Positions 7,883 to 15,272 of a stretch of 64,000 bases of DNA are shown one piece after another. The stretch's first letter is position 1, and each line of letters opens with the position of its first letter. Below the pieces are notes generated by a model. It did not search any database. It saw only the letters and a program-made list of their open reading frames with translations, and was not told the DNA's origin. The DNA comes from Phenylobacterium sp. Root1290 (GTDB taxonomy: Bacteria > Pseudomonadota > Alphaproteobacteria > Caulobacterales > Caulobacteraceae): the NCBI RefSeq assembly GCF_001425305.1, contig NZ_LMEE01000002.1, forward strand, positions 568,191 through 632,190. The letters are read 5' to 3'. Position numbers and translations under genes: made by a program.

Positions 7883-8434
7883 ATGAAGATCAGCAAGGCG
7901 CAGGCAGGCGAGAACCGCGAGAAGATCGTCGGCGCCGCCGCCAGCCTGTTCCGCGAGCGCGGCTTCGACGGGGTCAGCGTCGGCGACCTGACCCGCGCCG
8001 CCGGCTTCAGCCACGGCGGCTTCTACAACCACTTCCAGTCCAAGGACGCCCTGGCCGCGCAAGCTCTGGACAGCGCCTTCAAGACCATGGCCGGCCACCG
8101 GGAGCGCGCCCGCGACCTGCCCGAAATGCTCACCCACTACCTGTCCCAGGCCGCGCGCCGCGCGCCGGGCAAGAGCTGCCCCGCCGCCGCCCTGGGGGGA
8201 GACGTCGGCCGCCAGCCGGACGACCTGAAGGCCGTCTTCGCCGCCGGCGTCGAACAGATGATCGTCTCGGTCGAGGCGCGCCTGCCCGACACCCCAGATC
8301 GCCGCCAGCGGGCGCTGGGCGTCGTCACCCGCATGGCCGGCGCCCTGATGCTCGCCCGCGCCGTCCCCGACGGCGCCCTGGCCGACGAACTGCTGGAAAC
8401 CAACCTGAAGCTGGCGATCGCCGAAGCGCAGTGA
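7883..8434 (+). CDS. TetR-family transcriptional regulator
   Basis: A 183-aa repressor. Residues 10-56 hold the TetR helix-turn-helix (ENREKIVGAAASLFRERGFD, then VGDLTRAAGFSHGGFYNHFQ with the typical GxFYxHFxSKD ending). The C-terminal ligand domain contains PGKSCPAAALGGDV, a segment seen in the TetR_C-type regulators near electrophile-responsive genes; its Cys could be a sensor but that is speculative. The ATG at 7883 is chosen because the ORF extension to 7802 would run through the palindromic operator. It is divergent from the tautomerase gene and probably represses both. Confidence 0.9.
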   Translation: MKISKAQAGENREKIVGAAASLFRERGFDGVSVGDLTRAAGFSHGGFYNHFQSKDALAAQALDSAFKTMAGHRERARDLPEMLTHYLSQAARRAPGKSCPAAALGGDVGRQPDDLKAVFAAGVEQMIVSVEARLPDTPDRRQRALGVVTRMAGALMLARAVPDGALADELLETNLKLAIAEAQ

Positions 8435-8478
8435 GCCCTTCGCCAACAGCGACTAAGACCCACCCCAGGTCACCCTGT

Positions 8479-8578
8479 TAGCTCCCTCTCCCCGCGTGAG
8501 GGGAGAGGGCTGGGGTGAGGGGTCAAGCGACGCACAGCGGCGCCCTCCAGCCTCCGGGAGCGGAACCGCCCGAGCCAC
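8479..8578. repeat. GC-rich intergenic repeat, family A copy 1
   Basis: About 100 bases, almost identical to 11073-11170. It begins with a perfect 10-bp hairpin (CCCTCTCCCC at 8484-8493, GGGGAGAGGG at 8500-8509), followed by a GGGGTGAGGGGT run and GCGGCGCCCTCC. It lies between the converging TetR and MerR genes and could serve as a two-way transcription stop. Confidence 0.8.
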
Positions 8579-8592
8579 CAAACTCGGCCCGC

Positions 8593-9015
8593 CTAGTGCT
8601 CGCCGCCGCAGTGCGAATGGTCGGCCAACGCCTCGATCACCCGGCACTCGCCCACCGCCCCGTGGTTGCAGGTCTCCAGCATCCGAGACAGCTCGCCCTT
8701 CAGCGCCGTCAGCTTGGCGATCTTGCCCTCGACCGCGGCCAGGTGCCGGCCGGCGATCTCGTCGACCGGTCCGCAGGACCCGTCCGGCCGGTCGCTCAGC
8801 TCCAGCAGCGTACGCAGGTCCTCCATCTCGAAACCCAGCTCGCGGGCGTGGCGGATGAACGACAGCCGCCGCACGTGCCCCGCGTCGTACAGCCGGCGGT
8901 CGCCCTCGCTGCGGGGCGGCGCGGGCATCAGGCCGGCGCCTTCGTAGAAGCGGATGGTGGTCACTTTCACGCCGGCCCGGCGCGAGAGTTCGCCGATCGA
9001 GATATCGCCCGCCAT
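8593..9015 (-). CDS. MerR-family metal-responsive regulator (CadR/ZntR-like)
   Basis: A 140-aa MerR protein: N-terminal winged helix (ISIGELSRRAGVKVTTIRFY), a long dimerisation helix, and a C-terminal metal site. Cys at about 82 (GSCGPV) plus the tail CNHG...C...HSHC provide ligands like those of Cd/Zn/Pb-sensing MerR proteins. It is divergent from a cation-transporter gene across an intergenic space of only 44 bases that contains a MerR-type promoter. The expected job is metal-induced activation of that transporter. The exact metal cannot be read. Confidence 0.9.
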   Translation of the reverse strand: MAGDISIGELSRRAGVKVTTIRFYEGAGLMPAPPRSEGDRRLYDAGHVRRLSFIRHARELGFEMEDLRTLLELSDRPDGSCGPVDEIAGRHLAAVEGKIAKLTALKGELSRMLETCNHGAVGECRVIEALADHSHCGGEH

Positions 9016-9022
9016 TCGCCTC

Positions 9023-9053
9023 TTGCTCCTACAGTGACTGGAGGATGCAACAT
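9023..9053 (+). promoter_or_regulatory. MerR-type promoter/operator of the cation transporter
   Basis: A -35-like TTGCTC (9023-9028) and a -10-like CAACAT (9048-9053) are separated by 19 bases, the over-long spacing that MerR activators correct. The spacer holds the broken dyad CTCC...GGAG. The expected transcript start (about 9060) coincides with the A of the downstream ATG. Confidence 0.6.
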
Positions 9054-9059
9054 CTAGGC

Positions 9060-9749
9060 ATGACCTTCGAGATCGTCCACCACAAGGCTCCGCCGCCCGC
9101 CCCCGAAGGCGCCGCCTGCGCCGCCGCCGGCTGCGGTTGCGAGGCGGCCGCCCGCGCCGTCGAGAACGGCTCTCCCGCCTTCCGCCGCGCCGTGTGGATC
9201 GTGCTTGGCCTCAACGCCGGCATGTTCGCGCTCGAGGTCGTCCAGGGCCAGCTCGCGGGCTCCATGGCCCTGCAGGCCGACGCCCTCGACTTCGCAGGCG
9301 ACAGCGCCACCTACGGCCTGTCGCTGTTCGCCCTCACCCAGTCTCTCTCGTTCCGCTCCAAGGCCGCCCTGGTCAAGGGCGTCAGCCTGGCGATCATGGG
9401 CGTCTACGTGCTCGCCGCCGCCCTCTGGCGCACCTTCGTGGACGGCACGCCGGACGCCGTCACCATGGGCTGGGTCGGCGCGCTCGCTCTTTCAGCCAAC
9501 GTCATCTCGGCCCTGCTGCTGCTGCGCTTCCGCGACGGCGACGCGAACGTCCGCTCGGTCTGGCTCTGCTCGCGCAACGACGCCATCGGCAATGTCGCGG
9601 TGCTCTGCGCCGCAGGCGTCGTGGCCTACACGGCCACCAAGTGGGCCGACCTGTTTGTCGCCGCGATCATGGCCAGCCTGTTCCTCTCGACCGCCTCGTC
9701 CATCATCAGGCAAGCTCGCGGCGAGTTGAGGCTCCAGGCCGCCGCCTAG
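9060..9749 (+). CDS. Cation transporter (CDF-like heavy-metal efflux protein)
   Basis: A 229-aa inner-membrane protein with about six hydrophobic helices (from VWIVLGLNAGMFALEV at about 45). The TM2 segment ALQADALDFAGDSATY and the TM5 segment SRNDAIGN supply acidic and polar residues where cation-diffusion-facilitator proteins bind metal. It is short and lacks the long cytoplasmic domain. The N-terminus carries a Cys cluster (CAAAGCGC), a likely metal ligand. An ATG at 9045 is also in frame, but it lies inside the MerR promoter, so ATG 9060 is preferred and the message may be leaderless. It is probably induced by the divergent MerR protein. Confidence 0.82.
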   Translation: MTFEIVHHKAPPPAPEGAACAAAGCGCEAAARAVENGSPAFRRAVWIVLGLNAGMFALEVVQGQLAGSMALQADALDFAGDSATYGLSLFALTQSLSFRSKAALVKGVSLAIMGVYVLAAALWRTFVDGTPDAVTMGWVGALALSANVISALLLLRFRDGDANVRSVWLCSRNDAIGNVAVLCAAGVVAYTATKWADLFVAAIMASLFLSTASSIIRQARGELRLQAAA

Positions 9750-9777
9750 GGGCGCGTCAAGTCGGGGGAGTACAGGC

Positions 9778-10128
9778 GTGGTCTATCTGGTCATCAAGGC
9801 GCTGCTGTCGGGCGCGATCATTGCGGCGGTGTCGGAAATCGCCAAGCGCAGCCCAGGCTTCGGCGCCCTGGTCGCGTCCCTGCCGCTGGTCTCGATCCTC
9901 GGCATGATGTGGCTGTGGCGCGATACGGGCGACGTCCAGCGAATGGCCGCCCACGCCGAGGGCACCTTCTGGTTCGTCCTGCCCTCGCTGCCGATGTTCC
10001 TGCTGATCCCGGCCCTGCTGCGCCGGGGCATGGCCTTTTGGCCGGCCCTGGCCATCGGCTGCGCCCTGACCATCGGCCTCTACCTCGCCATGACCTGGAT
10101 CGGCCCCCGGTTCGGCCTGAAGCTTTAG
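9778..10128 (+). CDS. GlpM-like / DUF3147 small membrane protein
   Basis: A 116-aa protein with about four hydrophobic helices, starting at GTG 9778 with a GGGGGAG ribosome site 9 bases upstream. The opening VYLVIKALLSGAIIAAVSE, the segment FGALVASLPLVSILGMMWLW and the RDTGD turn fit the DUF3147/GlpM family of small inner-membrane proteins. GlpM was named for an effect on alginate production in Pseudomonas; no biochemical role is established. It follows the metal transporter by 28 bases and may share its transcript. A family A repeat follows it. Confidence 0.75.
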   Translation: MVYLVIKALLSGAIIAAVSEIAKRSPGFGALVASLPLVSILGMMWLWRDTGDVQRMAAHAEGTFWFVLPSLPMFLLIPALLRRGMAFWPALAIGCALTIGLYLAMTWIGPRFGLKL

Positions 10129-10159
10129 ACCCACGCTCACCCCGGCCCACCGCAGAATT

Positions 10160-10222
10160 CCTCCTCTCCCCTTCCGAGGGGCGAGGTTGGGTGAGGGGTG
10201 AGCGACGCGGAGCGGCGCCCTG
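10160..10222. repeat. GC-rich intergenic repeat, family A copy 2 (short, diverged)
   Basis: It shares CTCTCCCC, GGTGAGGGGT, GCGACGC and GCGGCGCCCT blocks, in the same order, with the copies at 8479 and 11073. The first hairpin is shorter (CTCCCCTTCCGAGGGG). It lies between the converging DUF3147 and GNAT genes. Confidence 0.7.
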
Positions 10223-10224
10223 CT

Positions 10225-10731
10225 TCAGCTCTCCGCCAGCGACTTCAGCGGCATGTCCGTCAACCGCCGCACGATCCACTCGGTCTGCGCGCTCGCCCCC
10301 AGCGAATCGTAAAACGCGATCGACGGCGCGTTCCAGTCCAGCACCGACCACTCCAGCCGCGCCAGGCCCTCGTCCTGGCATCGCTGGGCCAGCCGCCGCA
10401 GCAACGCCTTGCCGGCCCCAAGACCCCGCGCCTCCGGAACCACGAACAGGTCTTCCAGATAGATCCCGTGCCGCCCCCGGAAGGTCGAGTAGTTGTAGAA
10501 CCACAACGCGAACCCGACCGGCGTCCCGTCCGCCTCGGCGATGTCGCAGAACGCCCGCGGATGCTCGCCGAACAGCGCCGTCTCGACGTCGGCCTGCGTC
10601 GCCTCAACCTCGTGCAGCAGCTTCTCGTATTCGGCCAGCGCCCGGATGAAGCCGTAGATCAGCGGCGCGTCCGCCGGGATCGCCGGCCGCACTTGCACCT
10701 TGGCCGCGGCGGCGCTCTTCTCCTGGCTCAT
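10225..10731 (-). CDS. GNAT N-acetyltransferase (diamine-acetyltransferase-like)
   Basis: A 168-aa protein. VQVRPAIPADAPLIYGFIRALAEYEK at the N-terminus and YLEDLFVVPEARGLGAGKALL at the centre are strongly reminiscent of spermidine/spermine and thialysine acetyltransferases; the latter is motif A, with the acetyl-CoA loop RGLGAGKALL. WSVLDWNAPSIAFYDSLGA is motif B, with the conserved Tyr. The annotated ATG at 10731 overlaps, base for base, the start codon of the divergent TfoX-like gene. An internal GTG near residue 12 or 14 is possible if that arrangement is untenable. Confidence 0.88.
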   Translation of the reverse strand: MSQEKSAAAAKVQVRPAIPADAPLIYGFIRALAEYEKLLHEVEATQADVETALFGEHPRAFCDIAEADGTPVGFALWFYNYSTFRGRHGIYLEDLFVVPEARGLGAGKALLRRLAQRCQDEGLARLEWSVLDWNAPSIAFYDSLGASAQTEWIVRRLTDMPLKSLAES

Positions 10732-11071
10732 GCCCGTCTCTCCCGACTTCCTCGACTACGTGCTCGAGCAGCTGCATCCCCTCGGCGGGATCACCCATCG
10801 ACGGATGTTCGGCGGGGTCGGCGTCTCGCGGCATGAGCTGTTCTTCGCCCTCATCGCCGACGACGTGCTCTACTTCAAGGTGGACGAGACCAGCCGCCCG
10901 GATTTCGAGGCCGCCGGCTGCGAGGCCTTCAAGCCGTTCGGCGGCGACAAGGCGATGAGCTACTGGACCGTGCCCATGGAAGCCCTCGAAGACCCCGACG
11001 AGATGGCCGCCTGGACGACGCGCGCGCTCGACGCGGCGATGCGCGCGAAGACCGTCAAAAAGAAACGCTGA
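10730..11071 (+). CDS. TfoX/Sxy N-terminal domain protein
   Basis: A 113-aa protein made up of the TfoX N-terminal domain alone: DYVLEQLHPLGGITHRRMFGG followed by LFFALIADDVLYFKVDE, the conserved core of this fold. In gammaproteobacteria TfoX/Sxy regulates competence genes as a longer two-domain protein. Single-domain versions in alphaproteobacteria are uncharacterised, so no competence role is claimed. The ATG at 10730 is fixed by the family N-terminus (the fold starts within about 6 residues). The tail is lysine/arginine-rich. Confidence 0.85.
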   Translation: MPVSPDFLDYVLEQLHPLGGITHRRMFGGVGVSRHELFFALIADDVLYFKVDETSRPDFEAAGCEAFKPFGGDKAMSYWTVPMEALEDPDEMAAWTTRALDAAMRAKTVKKKR

Positions 11072-11072
11072 C

Positions 11073-11208
11073 TAGCTCCCTCTCCCCGCTTGAGGGGAGA
11101 GGGCTGGGGTGAGGGGTCCGCGACGCGCAGCGGCGCCCTCCGGCCTCACAGATCGCCGAACCGCCCGAGCCCCCTCACCCTCCCCTCTCCCCCAAAAGGG
11201 GCGAGGGA
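11073..11208. repeat. GC-rich intergenic repeat, family A copy 3 plus an inverted partial unit
   Basis: 11073-11170 is nearly identical to 8479-8578, with the same 10-bp hairpin and the same GGGGTGAGGGGT and GCGGCGCCCTCC blocks, and ends with the shared GAACCGCCCGAG. It is followed at 11171-11208 by an inverted-looking piece (CCCCTCACC, CCCTCTCCCC, then GGGGCGAGGG). It separates the converging TfoX-like and SDR genes. Confidence 0.8.
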
Positions 11209-11233
11209 AACGGGCCGTGCCGGGCGTGAATCC

Positions 11234-12091
11234 CTACCCGATCACTACCCCAGGCGGCGGCTTGCTGCTCTCCGGCACGAAGAAGTCCGGCATCAGCTTC
11301 GTGGTCGGATCGACCCGGTACTTGTCGAAGTCCCGCTCGCCCTCGTCGTAGAGGAAGCTGTCGTCGATCAGGAAATTGCCGCTGAACTCGCGGCTCGGCT
11401 TCTCGAAGATCGCATGCGCCGCATCGGCCATGATCTCGGGCGTGCGGCAGGACTTCATGCCCTCCTCGCCGGCCAGGGCGAACTGGATCGCCGCGGTGGC
11501 GATGCCGGTGCGCGGCCACAGGGCGTTGAACGCGATCCCGTCCTCGCGGAACTCCTCGGCCATGCCCAGCACGCACATGCTCATGCCGAACTTGGCCATG
11601 GTGTAGGCGACGTGCCCCTGGAACCACCGGGGGCTCATGTCCAGCGGCGGCGACAGCATCAGCACGTGCGGATTGGCCGCCTTCTTCAGGTGCGGGATGC
11701 AGGCCTTGGAGGTCATGTAGCTGCCGCGCGCATTGACCTGGTTCATCAGGTCGTAGCGCTTCATGTCGGTGGCCAGCGTCGGGGTCAGCTGGATGGCCGA
11801 TGCGTTGTTCACGCAGATGTCGATCCCGCCGAACGCGGCCACGGTCTTCTCGACCGCATCGTAGACGCTGGCCTCCTCGCGGACGTCGACGATCAGCGGC
11901 AGCGCCTTGCCGCCCGCCTTCTCGATCTCCTCGGCCGCCGAATAGATCGTGCCCGGCAGGTGCTTGTGCGGCTCGGCGGTCTTGGCGGCGATGGCGATGT
12001 TGGCCCCGTCCCGCGCCGCGCGCAGCGCGATGGCCAGGCCGATGCCGCGGCTGGCCCCGGTGATGAAGAGCGTCTTGCCGTTCAGGCTCAT
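11234..12091 (-). CDS. SDR oxidoreductase, HSDL2-like
   Basis: A 285-aa short-chain dehydrogenase resembling hydroxysteroid-dehydrogenase-like protein 2: TGASRGIG near residue 11, the extended loop AKTAEPHKHLPGTIYSAAEE that is typical of HSDL2, NNASAI, and the catalytic YTMAK. It lacks the sterol-carrier domain found at the C-terminus of animal HSDL2. The start at 12091 overlaps the upstream SDR stop as ATGA, so translation is coupled. It is third in an operon with an enoyl-CoA hydratase and another SDR, suggesting acyl-CoA or lipid catabolism (inference). Confidence 0.88.
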   Translation of the reverse strand: MSLNGKTLFITGASRGIGLAIALRAARDGANIAIAAKTAEPHKHLPGTIYSAAEEIEKAGGKALPLIVDVREEASVYDAVEKTVAAFGGIDICVNNASAIQLTPTLATDMKRYDLMNQVNARGSYMTSKACIPHLKKAANPHVLMLSPPLDMSPRWFQGHVAYTMAKFGMSMCVLGMAEEFREDGIAFNALWPRTGIATAAIQFALAGEEGMKSCRTPEIMADAAHAIFEKPSREFSGNFLIDDSFLYDEGERDFDKYRVDPTTKLMPDFFVPESSKPPPGVVIG

Positions 12092-13047
12092 AGCGTCACT
12101 CCCGTGATCTCTTCCGACAGCGCCCACAGCCGCTCGGCCGATTCCGGGTCGAGCGCATGGGGCATGACCCCCTTCACCGGGTTGTCCTTGCTCCAGGGCG
12201 CGGCCTCGGCGCAGTCCTCGAGGTAGAGGCCGCCGACGCCTTCCAGCTCCTCGCCGACCGCGGCCCAGACGCTGGTCGAGGCGCCCTGCTCAGGGGTCTT
12301 GAAGCCCTCGCGGACGTTGCCCTCCTCGTCCATCCAGCCCATCGCCACCATCTCCTCCTTGGGCAGGTAACGCTGCAGCGGGGTCATGATCCCGCCGGGC
12401 ATCACGGCGTTGGCGGTGATGCCGTGTTCCTCGAAGCGGGCGTTGTAGCCGACCGCGAACAGCGAGTTGGCGGTCTTGGACTGGCCGTACGCCTCCCACT
12501 TGTCATAGGGCCGCGTCAGGTAGTTCGGATCGTCCCAGTTGATGTCGCTGCGCCGGTGTCCGATCGAGGACAGCGCCACGATCCGCGCCAGCCGGTCCTC
12601 GTCCGAGGCGTTCAGCAGCGCCCGCGTCAGCCCCATCGCCAGCACGAAGTGGCCGAAGTGGTTGGTGCCGATCTGCAGCTCCAGGTCCTCGGCCGTCCGC
12701 AGCAAGGGCGTCGCCATCACCCCGGCGTTGTTGATCAGGATGTCCAGCGGCTGGTCGCCCCAGGCGTCGACGAACGACCCCACCGAGCCGAGGCTGGCCA
12801 GGTCCAGGGTCCCGGCCACCACCTTGTCGGCGCCGATCGCCTCGTTCATCGCCATGGCCGCCTTCTCGCCGGCCACGCGGTCGCGCACGGCCAGCATGAC
12901 GTCCGCCCCCGCCGCGGCCAGCGCCTTGGCCGTCTCATAGCCGATCCCGCTGGCCCCGCCGGTGACGATGACGTTGCGGCCGGACAGGTCGTGGTCGCCG
13001 GCCACCACGCGGGCGGGGGTGAAGGCGCCGAAGCGGGAGCGGATCAT
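12088..13047 (-). CDS. SDR oxidoreductase, retinol-dehydrogenase-like
   Basis: A 319-aa SDR of the extended retinol-dehydrogenase/WWOX type. It has TGGASGIGYETAKALAAAGA for cofactor binding near residue 29, NNAGVM, GTNHFGHFVL and the catalytic YGQSK (Tyr near 190). The roughly 30-residue N-terminal extension before the Rossmann strand is usual in this subgroup. It starts 3 bases after the enoyl-CoA hydratase stop and overlaps the next SDR by 4 bases. The substrate is unknown; a hydrophobic alcohol or ketone is plausible. Confidence 0.88.
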   Translation of the reverse strand: MIRSRFGAFTPARVVAGDHDLSGRNVIVTGGASGIGYETAKALAAAGADVMLAVRDRVAGEKAAMAMNEAIGADKVVAGTLDLASLGSVGSFVDAWGDQPLDILINNAGVMATPLLRTAEDLELQIGTNHFGHFVLAMGLTRALLNASDEDRLARIVALSSIGHRRSDINWDDPNYLTRPYDKWEAYGQSKTANSLFAVGYNARFEEHGITANAVMPGGIMTPLQRYLPKEEMVAMGWMDEEGNVREGFKTPEQGASTSVWAAVGEELEGVGGLYLEDCAEAAPWSKDNPVKGVMPHALDPESAERLWALSEEITGVTL

Positions 13048-13050
13048 GGG

Positions 13051-13830
13051 TCAGGACACCTTGCTGAAGTCGGGAGCGCGCTTCTCGGCGAAGGCGGCGA
13101 ACGCCTCCTTGGCCTCGGCGGACTTCAGCTGGGCGGCGAAGTGCGCGCCTTCCTCGTCCATGCGCTGGGCCAGGCCCGTCTCATCGCGCATCAGCGCCTT
13201 GGTGATCACCACCGCGGCCGGCGGACGCGCCGCCACGGCCTCGGCCGCGGCGCGGGCCTTGGCGCGCACCTGGTCCAGCGGTACGACCTCGTTGGCGATG
13301 CCCCACTCGACCGCCTTCTTGGCGTCGACCGCCTCGCCCAGCACGAACATCGCGAACGCCCGCGCATGGCCGATCCGGCTCGGCAGGGTGATGCTGGACG
13401 CGGCTTCCGGCACCAGCGCCAGGTTCACGAACGGCGTGGTCAGCAGCGCGTTGTCGGCCAGATAGACCAGGTCGCAGTGCAGCAGCATGGTGGTGCCGAC
13501 CCCGACCGCACGGCCGTTCACCGCCGCGATCAGCGGGGTCTTGGCCCGCGCCAGCGCCGCCAGCAGCGGATTGCCGCCGCGCCGCGCCTCGTTGGCCGAG
13601 GACTCGCCGGCGTTCACCGCGGCGAAGTCGCTGATGTCGTTGCCGGCGGTGAACATGTCGCCGTTGGCCTGGATCAGGACGCAGCGCACGTCCTTGTCGA
13701 ACTCGGCCTGATCGATCGCGTCGCCCAGCGCCTGGTACATGTCCCGGGTCAGGGCGTTCTTCTTGTCAGGGCGGTTCATGGTCAGGGTCAGAACCCCGCC
13801 GGACTTCTCGATCAGAATGTGTTCGGACAT
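13051..13830 (-). CDS. Enoyl-CoA hydratase/isomerase family protein
   Basis: A 259-aa crotonase-fold protein. It shows the CoA-binding segment TMNRPDKKNALTRDMY, the first oxyanion loop FTAGNDISDF, the second loop NGRAVGVGTTMLLHCD, and PFVNLALVPEAASS. The last includes one Glu in the position usually used for catalysis (VPE), while the first Glu site is less clear; isomerase activity is therefore possible. ATG 13830 is preferred to 13845 because GGAG lies 9 bases upstream. It is first gene of a three-gene operon with two SDR enzymes. Confidence 0.88.
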   Translation of the reverse strand: MSEHILIEKSGGVLTLTMNRPDKKNALTRDMYQALGDAIDQAEFDKDVRCVLIQANGDMFTAGNDISDFAAVNAGESSANEARRGGNPLLAALARAKTPLIAAVNGRAVGVGTTMLLHCDLVYLADNALLTTPFVNLALVPEAASSITLPSRIGHARAFAMFVLGEAVDAKKAVEWGIANEVVPLDQVRAKARAAAEAVAARPPAAVVITKALMRDETGLAQRMDEEGAHFAAQLKSAEAKEAFAAFAEKRAPDFSKVS

Positions 13831-13896
13831 TGAAATGCGCTCCATAACTTACGCCGTATGCTAACGCGGCGCGGGGCTGCGACGCCATCATTTCGT

Positions 13897-14029
13897 GTCA
13901 TCCCGGTTTCGGCGCAGCCGAAGACCGGACCCATGAACACCTGATGGACGAGGCAAGCCAACGGCCTCTCCTCATCCTGCCAACTCAGCCGCGAATGGTT
14001 CCCGGTCTTGCTTCGCAAACCGGGATGAC
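13897..14029. repeat. Palindromic intergenic repeat, family B copy 1
   Basis: An outer inverted pair, GTCATCCCGGTTT and AAACCGGGATGAC, encloses a centre with GACCC-ATGAACACCTGATGG. Each half can also fold on itself through CCGGTTT/AGACCGG-type arms. The copy lies in the 213-base gap between the enoyl-CoA hydratase and the MBL-fold gene. Confidence 0.85.
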
Positions 14030-14043
14030 AGTTCGGGCCCGCC

Positions 14044-15150
14044 CTAAGCCGCCCGGTACCAGATCACCCCGGCCTCGTCGGGCTCGGCGACCGCCTGGCC
14101 GCGCGACATCAGGCAGTTGAGGTGCGCCAGGCTCTCGCCCGTGGCCATGCCCAGCACCCACTGGTCGATCTTGCGGCGGAACAGCACCGGGAACACGTCG
14201 ACCGCCCGCTTCGGCTCGCCGATCAGCTTGTGCAGCCGCGTCAGCCCGCGCTCGTGGCCGCCGATCAGGTGGTCGATCCGCGCATGCAAGCCGAAGAACG
14301 GCTCGTTGTGCGCCGGCAGCACCAGGACGTCGTCGCTCACCCGCGCCTTGATCGCCGCCAGGGTCGTCAGCCACTCGGTCAGCGGGTCGCCGTCCGGCTC
14401 GGTCGGGAACACCGACACGTTCGACGAGATCTTCGGCAGAACCTGGTCGCCGCTGATGAACAGCTTCAGGTCCTTCTGCCACAGGCAGACGTGCTCGGGG
14501 CTATGGCCCGAGCCGACCACGACCTCCCAGGGCCGGCCGCCGATCTCCACCACGTCGCCGTCGCAGAGCCGGCGGAAGGCGTCGGGCAGCGCGTGCAGTC
14601 CCTTGCCGAAGCCGCCGAACCGGGCGCGGTAGTTCTCCAGCGCCTCCTCGTCCCAGCCGGCCGCGCGGTAGAATTCCAGCGCGTCGGCCGGCGCCTCGCG
14701 GCCGGTGTCGGCCGCCAGCGAGCGGCACATCAGGAACTCCAGGCGGCTGATCCACAGCCGGCACTGGAACTTGCGGGTCAGCCAGCCGGCCATGCCGATG
14801 TGGTCGGGGTGCATGTGGGTGACGAACACTCGTGTCACCGGCTTGCCGGCCAGCACCCCGGCGAACGCCTTGCGCCAGGTCTGCTGGGTGTCCGATCCGC
14901 CCATGCCGGTGTCGACGATGGCCCAGCCCTCGCCGTCCTCGATCGCCCAGACATTGATGAAGGCCAGCGAGCCGCCCAGCGGCATCCGCAGCCACTTCAC
15001 CCCGGGCGCGACATCGACGGCCTCGCCCAGTTCGGGACCTTCCGCGAACGGATAGCTCAGCCGCGCCCGCGCGGTCTGCTCCTGCGTCTCTTCGAAACCG
15101 TCGCGCAAAGCCAGATCCCCTTCTCGTTCCCGCCCTATTTTTGACCGCAC
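14044..15150 (-). CDS. MBL-fold metallo-hydrolase
   Basis: A 368-aa metallo-beta-lactamase-fold protein with the zinc motif THMHPDHIG (His112, His114, Asp116, His117), a downstream His in GSGHSPEHV, Asp in FISGDQVL and a final His in LPAHNEPF. The C-terminal helical domain (after about residue 290) resembles that of the LACTB2/glyoxalase-II-like subgroup. The listed start is GTG 15150; a TTG inside the first 15 residues is a possible alternative, since the opening is charged and poorly conserved. Substrate unknown; thioesters or lactones are common in the group. Confidence 0.87.
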   Translation of the reverse strand: MRSKIGREREGDLALRDGFEETQEQTARARLSYPFAEGPELGEAVDVAPGVKWLRMPLGGSLAFINVWAIEDGEGWAIVDTGMGGSDTQQTWRKAFAGVLAGKPVTRVFVTHMHPDHIGMAGWLTRKFQCRLWISRLEFLMCRSLAADTGREAPADALEFYRAAGWDEEALENYRARFGGFGKGLHALPDAFRRLCDGDVVEIGGRPWEVVVGSGHSPEHVCLWQKDLKLFISGDQVLPKISSNVSVFPTEPDGDPLTEWLTTLAAIKARVSDDVLVLPAHNEPFFGLHARIDHLIGGHERGLTRLHKLIGEPKRAVDVFPVLFRRKIDQWVLGMATGESLAHLNCLMSRGQAVAEPDEAGVIWYRAA

Positions 15151-15272
15151 TCTTGGTCAGGGCAAATGCAACCCGCAGCCGCGTTCAGACGTCATTCACG
15201 ACGAACTTGACCCATTGGCGCTGTGGGGGCTTATGTCCGCGCAATAGGGAACCACCCAGGAGTTTTTGAACC

